Source of the DNA: CBDFKJ01 sp965248805
GTDB lineage: Bacteria > Pseudomonadota > Alphaproteobacteria > UBA6615
Assembly: GCA_965248805.1 (NCBI GenBank)
Contig: CBDFKJ010000006.1
Location: 62,001 to 126,000, forward strand
Direction of reading: 5' to 3'
DNA: 64,000 nt
Under the pieces are notes generated by a model, which saw only the letters and a list, made by a program, of their open reading frames with translations, searched no databases and had not been told where the DNA came from. This document shows, piece by piece, positions 63,487-64,000 of this stretch; the first letter of the stretch is position 1, and every line of letters starts with the position of its first letter. Position numbers and translations under genes: made by a program.

Positions 63487-64000
63487 ATGAATGCGGAACG
63501 GATCGGGTCGTTCTCCGTCAACGAGATGATCGACAACATGGTGCGCCGCGGCCGCGGCAAGCCGTTCGGCTGGAAGACCATGGACGACCGGGATATCGGC
63601 GCCGACCCCGGCGACCTGGTCGTGATCGCCGGGCGCACGGGCCACGGCAAGTCGACGGTCATCTTCAATCTCCTGGCCGAATGGCTCGACGCCTACCCGG
63701 AGCAGTCGTTCCTGGTCTACTCGTACGAACTGCCCAAAGAAGCGATCATGCTGCGCTTGCTGTCGATTCTCACCCGGCGGCAGGGGACGGTGGGCTGGAG
63801 CTACCGGGACATCCAGCGCTGTCTGCAGGGTGCGTCAGGCCCACTGCGCGATGGGCTCGACGTCGAGGAACTACACCGCGCCGTCCACACGCTGAAGGGT
63901 TGGGAACAGCGCCTGGTCACCGTCTACCAGCCCGACTGGAACGTCCTCGAGGTGACCAAATACGCACGCACCGTGCACGAGCGCATTCCCACGCTCGGTG
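63487..64000 (+). CDS. DnaB-like RecA-fold ATPase, N-terminal part
   Basis: The frame from ATG 63487 is open to the right edge (171 codons). PFGWKTMDDRDIGADPGDLVVI leads into the Walker A motif GRTGHGKST (49-57), and FLVYSYELPKEAIMLRLLSI matches the DnaB helicase segment around FSLEM, with the catalytic Glu at about 81. The DnaB N-terminal primase-binding domain is absent: the ATPase core starts near residue 20. It could be a phage- or plasmid-type helicase or another DnaB-like ATPase; the rest of the gene is outside the window. Confidence 0.72.
   Translation, partial: MNAERIGSFSVNEMIDNMVRRGRGKPFGWKTMDDRDIGADPGDLVVIAGRTGHGKSTVIFNLLAEWLDAYPEQSFLVYSYELPKEAIMLRLLSILTRRQGTVGWSYRDIQRCLQGASGPLRDGLDVEELHRAVHTLKGWEQRLVTVYQPDWNVLEVTKYARTVHERIPTLG

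Noticed and set aside
1..64000. CRISPR array, prophage or integron
   Set aside because: The repeats seen are all IS copies or hairpins; no regularly spaced short repeats, structural phage genes, or attC-like arrays were found.

Overview
The window is high-GC DNA from an alphaproteobacterium, most likely of the Rhodospirillales or a related order. The best evidence is the conserved block ribF - ileS - lspA - DUF3035 lipoprotein - two M16 peptidases - pgi - mutL, facing rluB and rsmD, together with a class 2 pyrD, pdxH, mtnA and a Flp-type pilin. The housekeeping genes are intact. Much of the DNA between them is decaying: about fifteen insertion sequences (IS1595, IS3, IS1182, IS256, IS5 and IS630 families) sit in 64 kb, and many accessory genes are cut, frameshifted or fused by deletion. 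This looks like a recent IS expansion in a lineage under relaxed selection, such as a host-associated or bottlenecked population. That last step is inference.

Layout. 1-7760: tail of an unknown gene, an IS1595 element, a cytochrome c, a pentapeptide-repeat protein, a small periplasmic protein, a broken repeat-domain gene, then an IS1182 copy split by an IS3 element and followed by an IS3 remnant. 7760-15500: tRNA-Ser, a collapsed RND efflux operon, an IS256 copy split by an IS5 element, a truncated multi-cluster iron-sulfur/thiamine-diphosphate enzyme, and a bile-acid-symporter-family transporter. 15500-18510: IS630 copy 1, a truncated small membrane gene and the only intact IS1182 transposase. 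18510-33400: the dense housekeeping block (pyrD, a class I amidotransferase, rluB, rsmD, mutL, pgi, M16 pair, DUF3035, lspA, ileS, ribF, a VOC protein). 33400-38600: a FecR-domain gene without its start and a CHASE2 histidine kinase broken by IS630 copies 2 and 3. 38600-45240: an IalB-like protein, a molybdenum hydroxylase large subunit, and an SxtJ - DUF5989 - carbamoyltransferase operon with IS630 copy 4 inside. 45240-52730: an IS cluster (IS5, IS1182, IS256, IS1182) with fragments of a repeat protein, a secreted protein and a membrane protein. 52730-64000: pdxH, an acidic unknown protein, a kinase remnant, an IS427-type element, a broken class III cyclase, a sulfur-responsive cluster (universal stress protein, TIGR02186, TauE/SafE exporter, BigR-like ArsR regulator, TusA), a cytochrome c' lacking one haem cysteine, mtnA with a structured leader, a Flp pilin, and the start of a DnaB-like ATPase.

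The most unusual item is the reading frame at 12068-14185, which joins two CDGSH [2Fe-2S] motifs, a single-cluster 4Fe-4S domain, a Rieske domain and a pyruvate-oxidase-like thiamine-diphosphate enzyme in one polypeptide. It is now inactivated by a frameshift and an IS256 fragment. Other points worth a look are the four IS630 insertions that all lie in CTAG sites (two of them stop codons), the defective IS630 copies that have moved, the SxtJ/DUF5989/carbamoyltransferase trio, and the mutually exclusive hairpins before mtnA.
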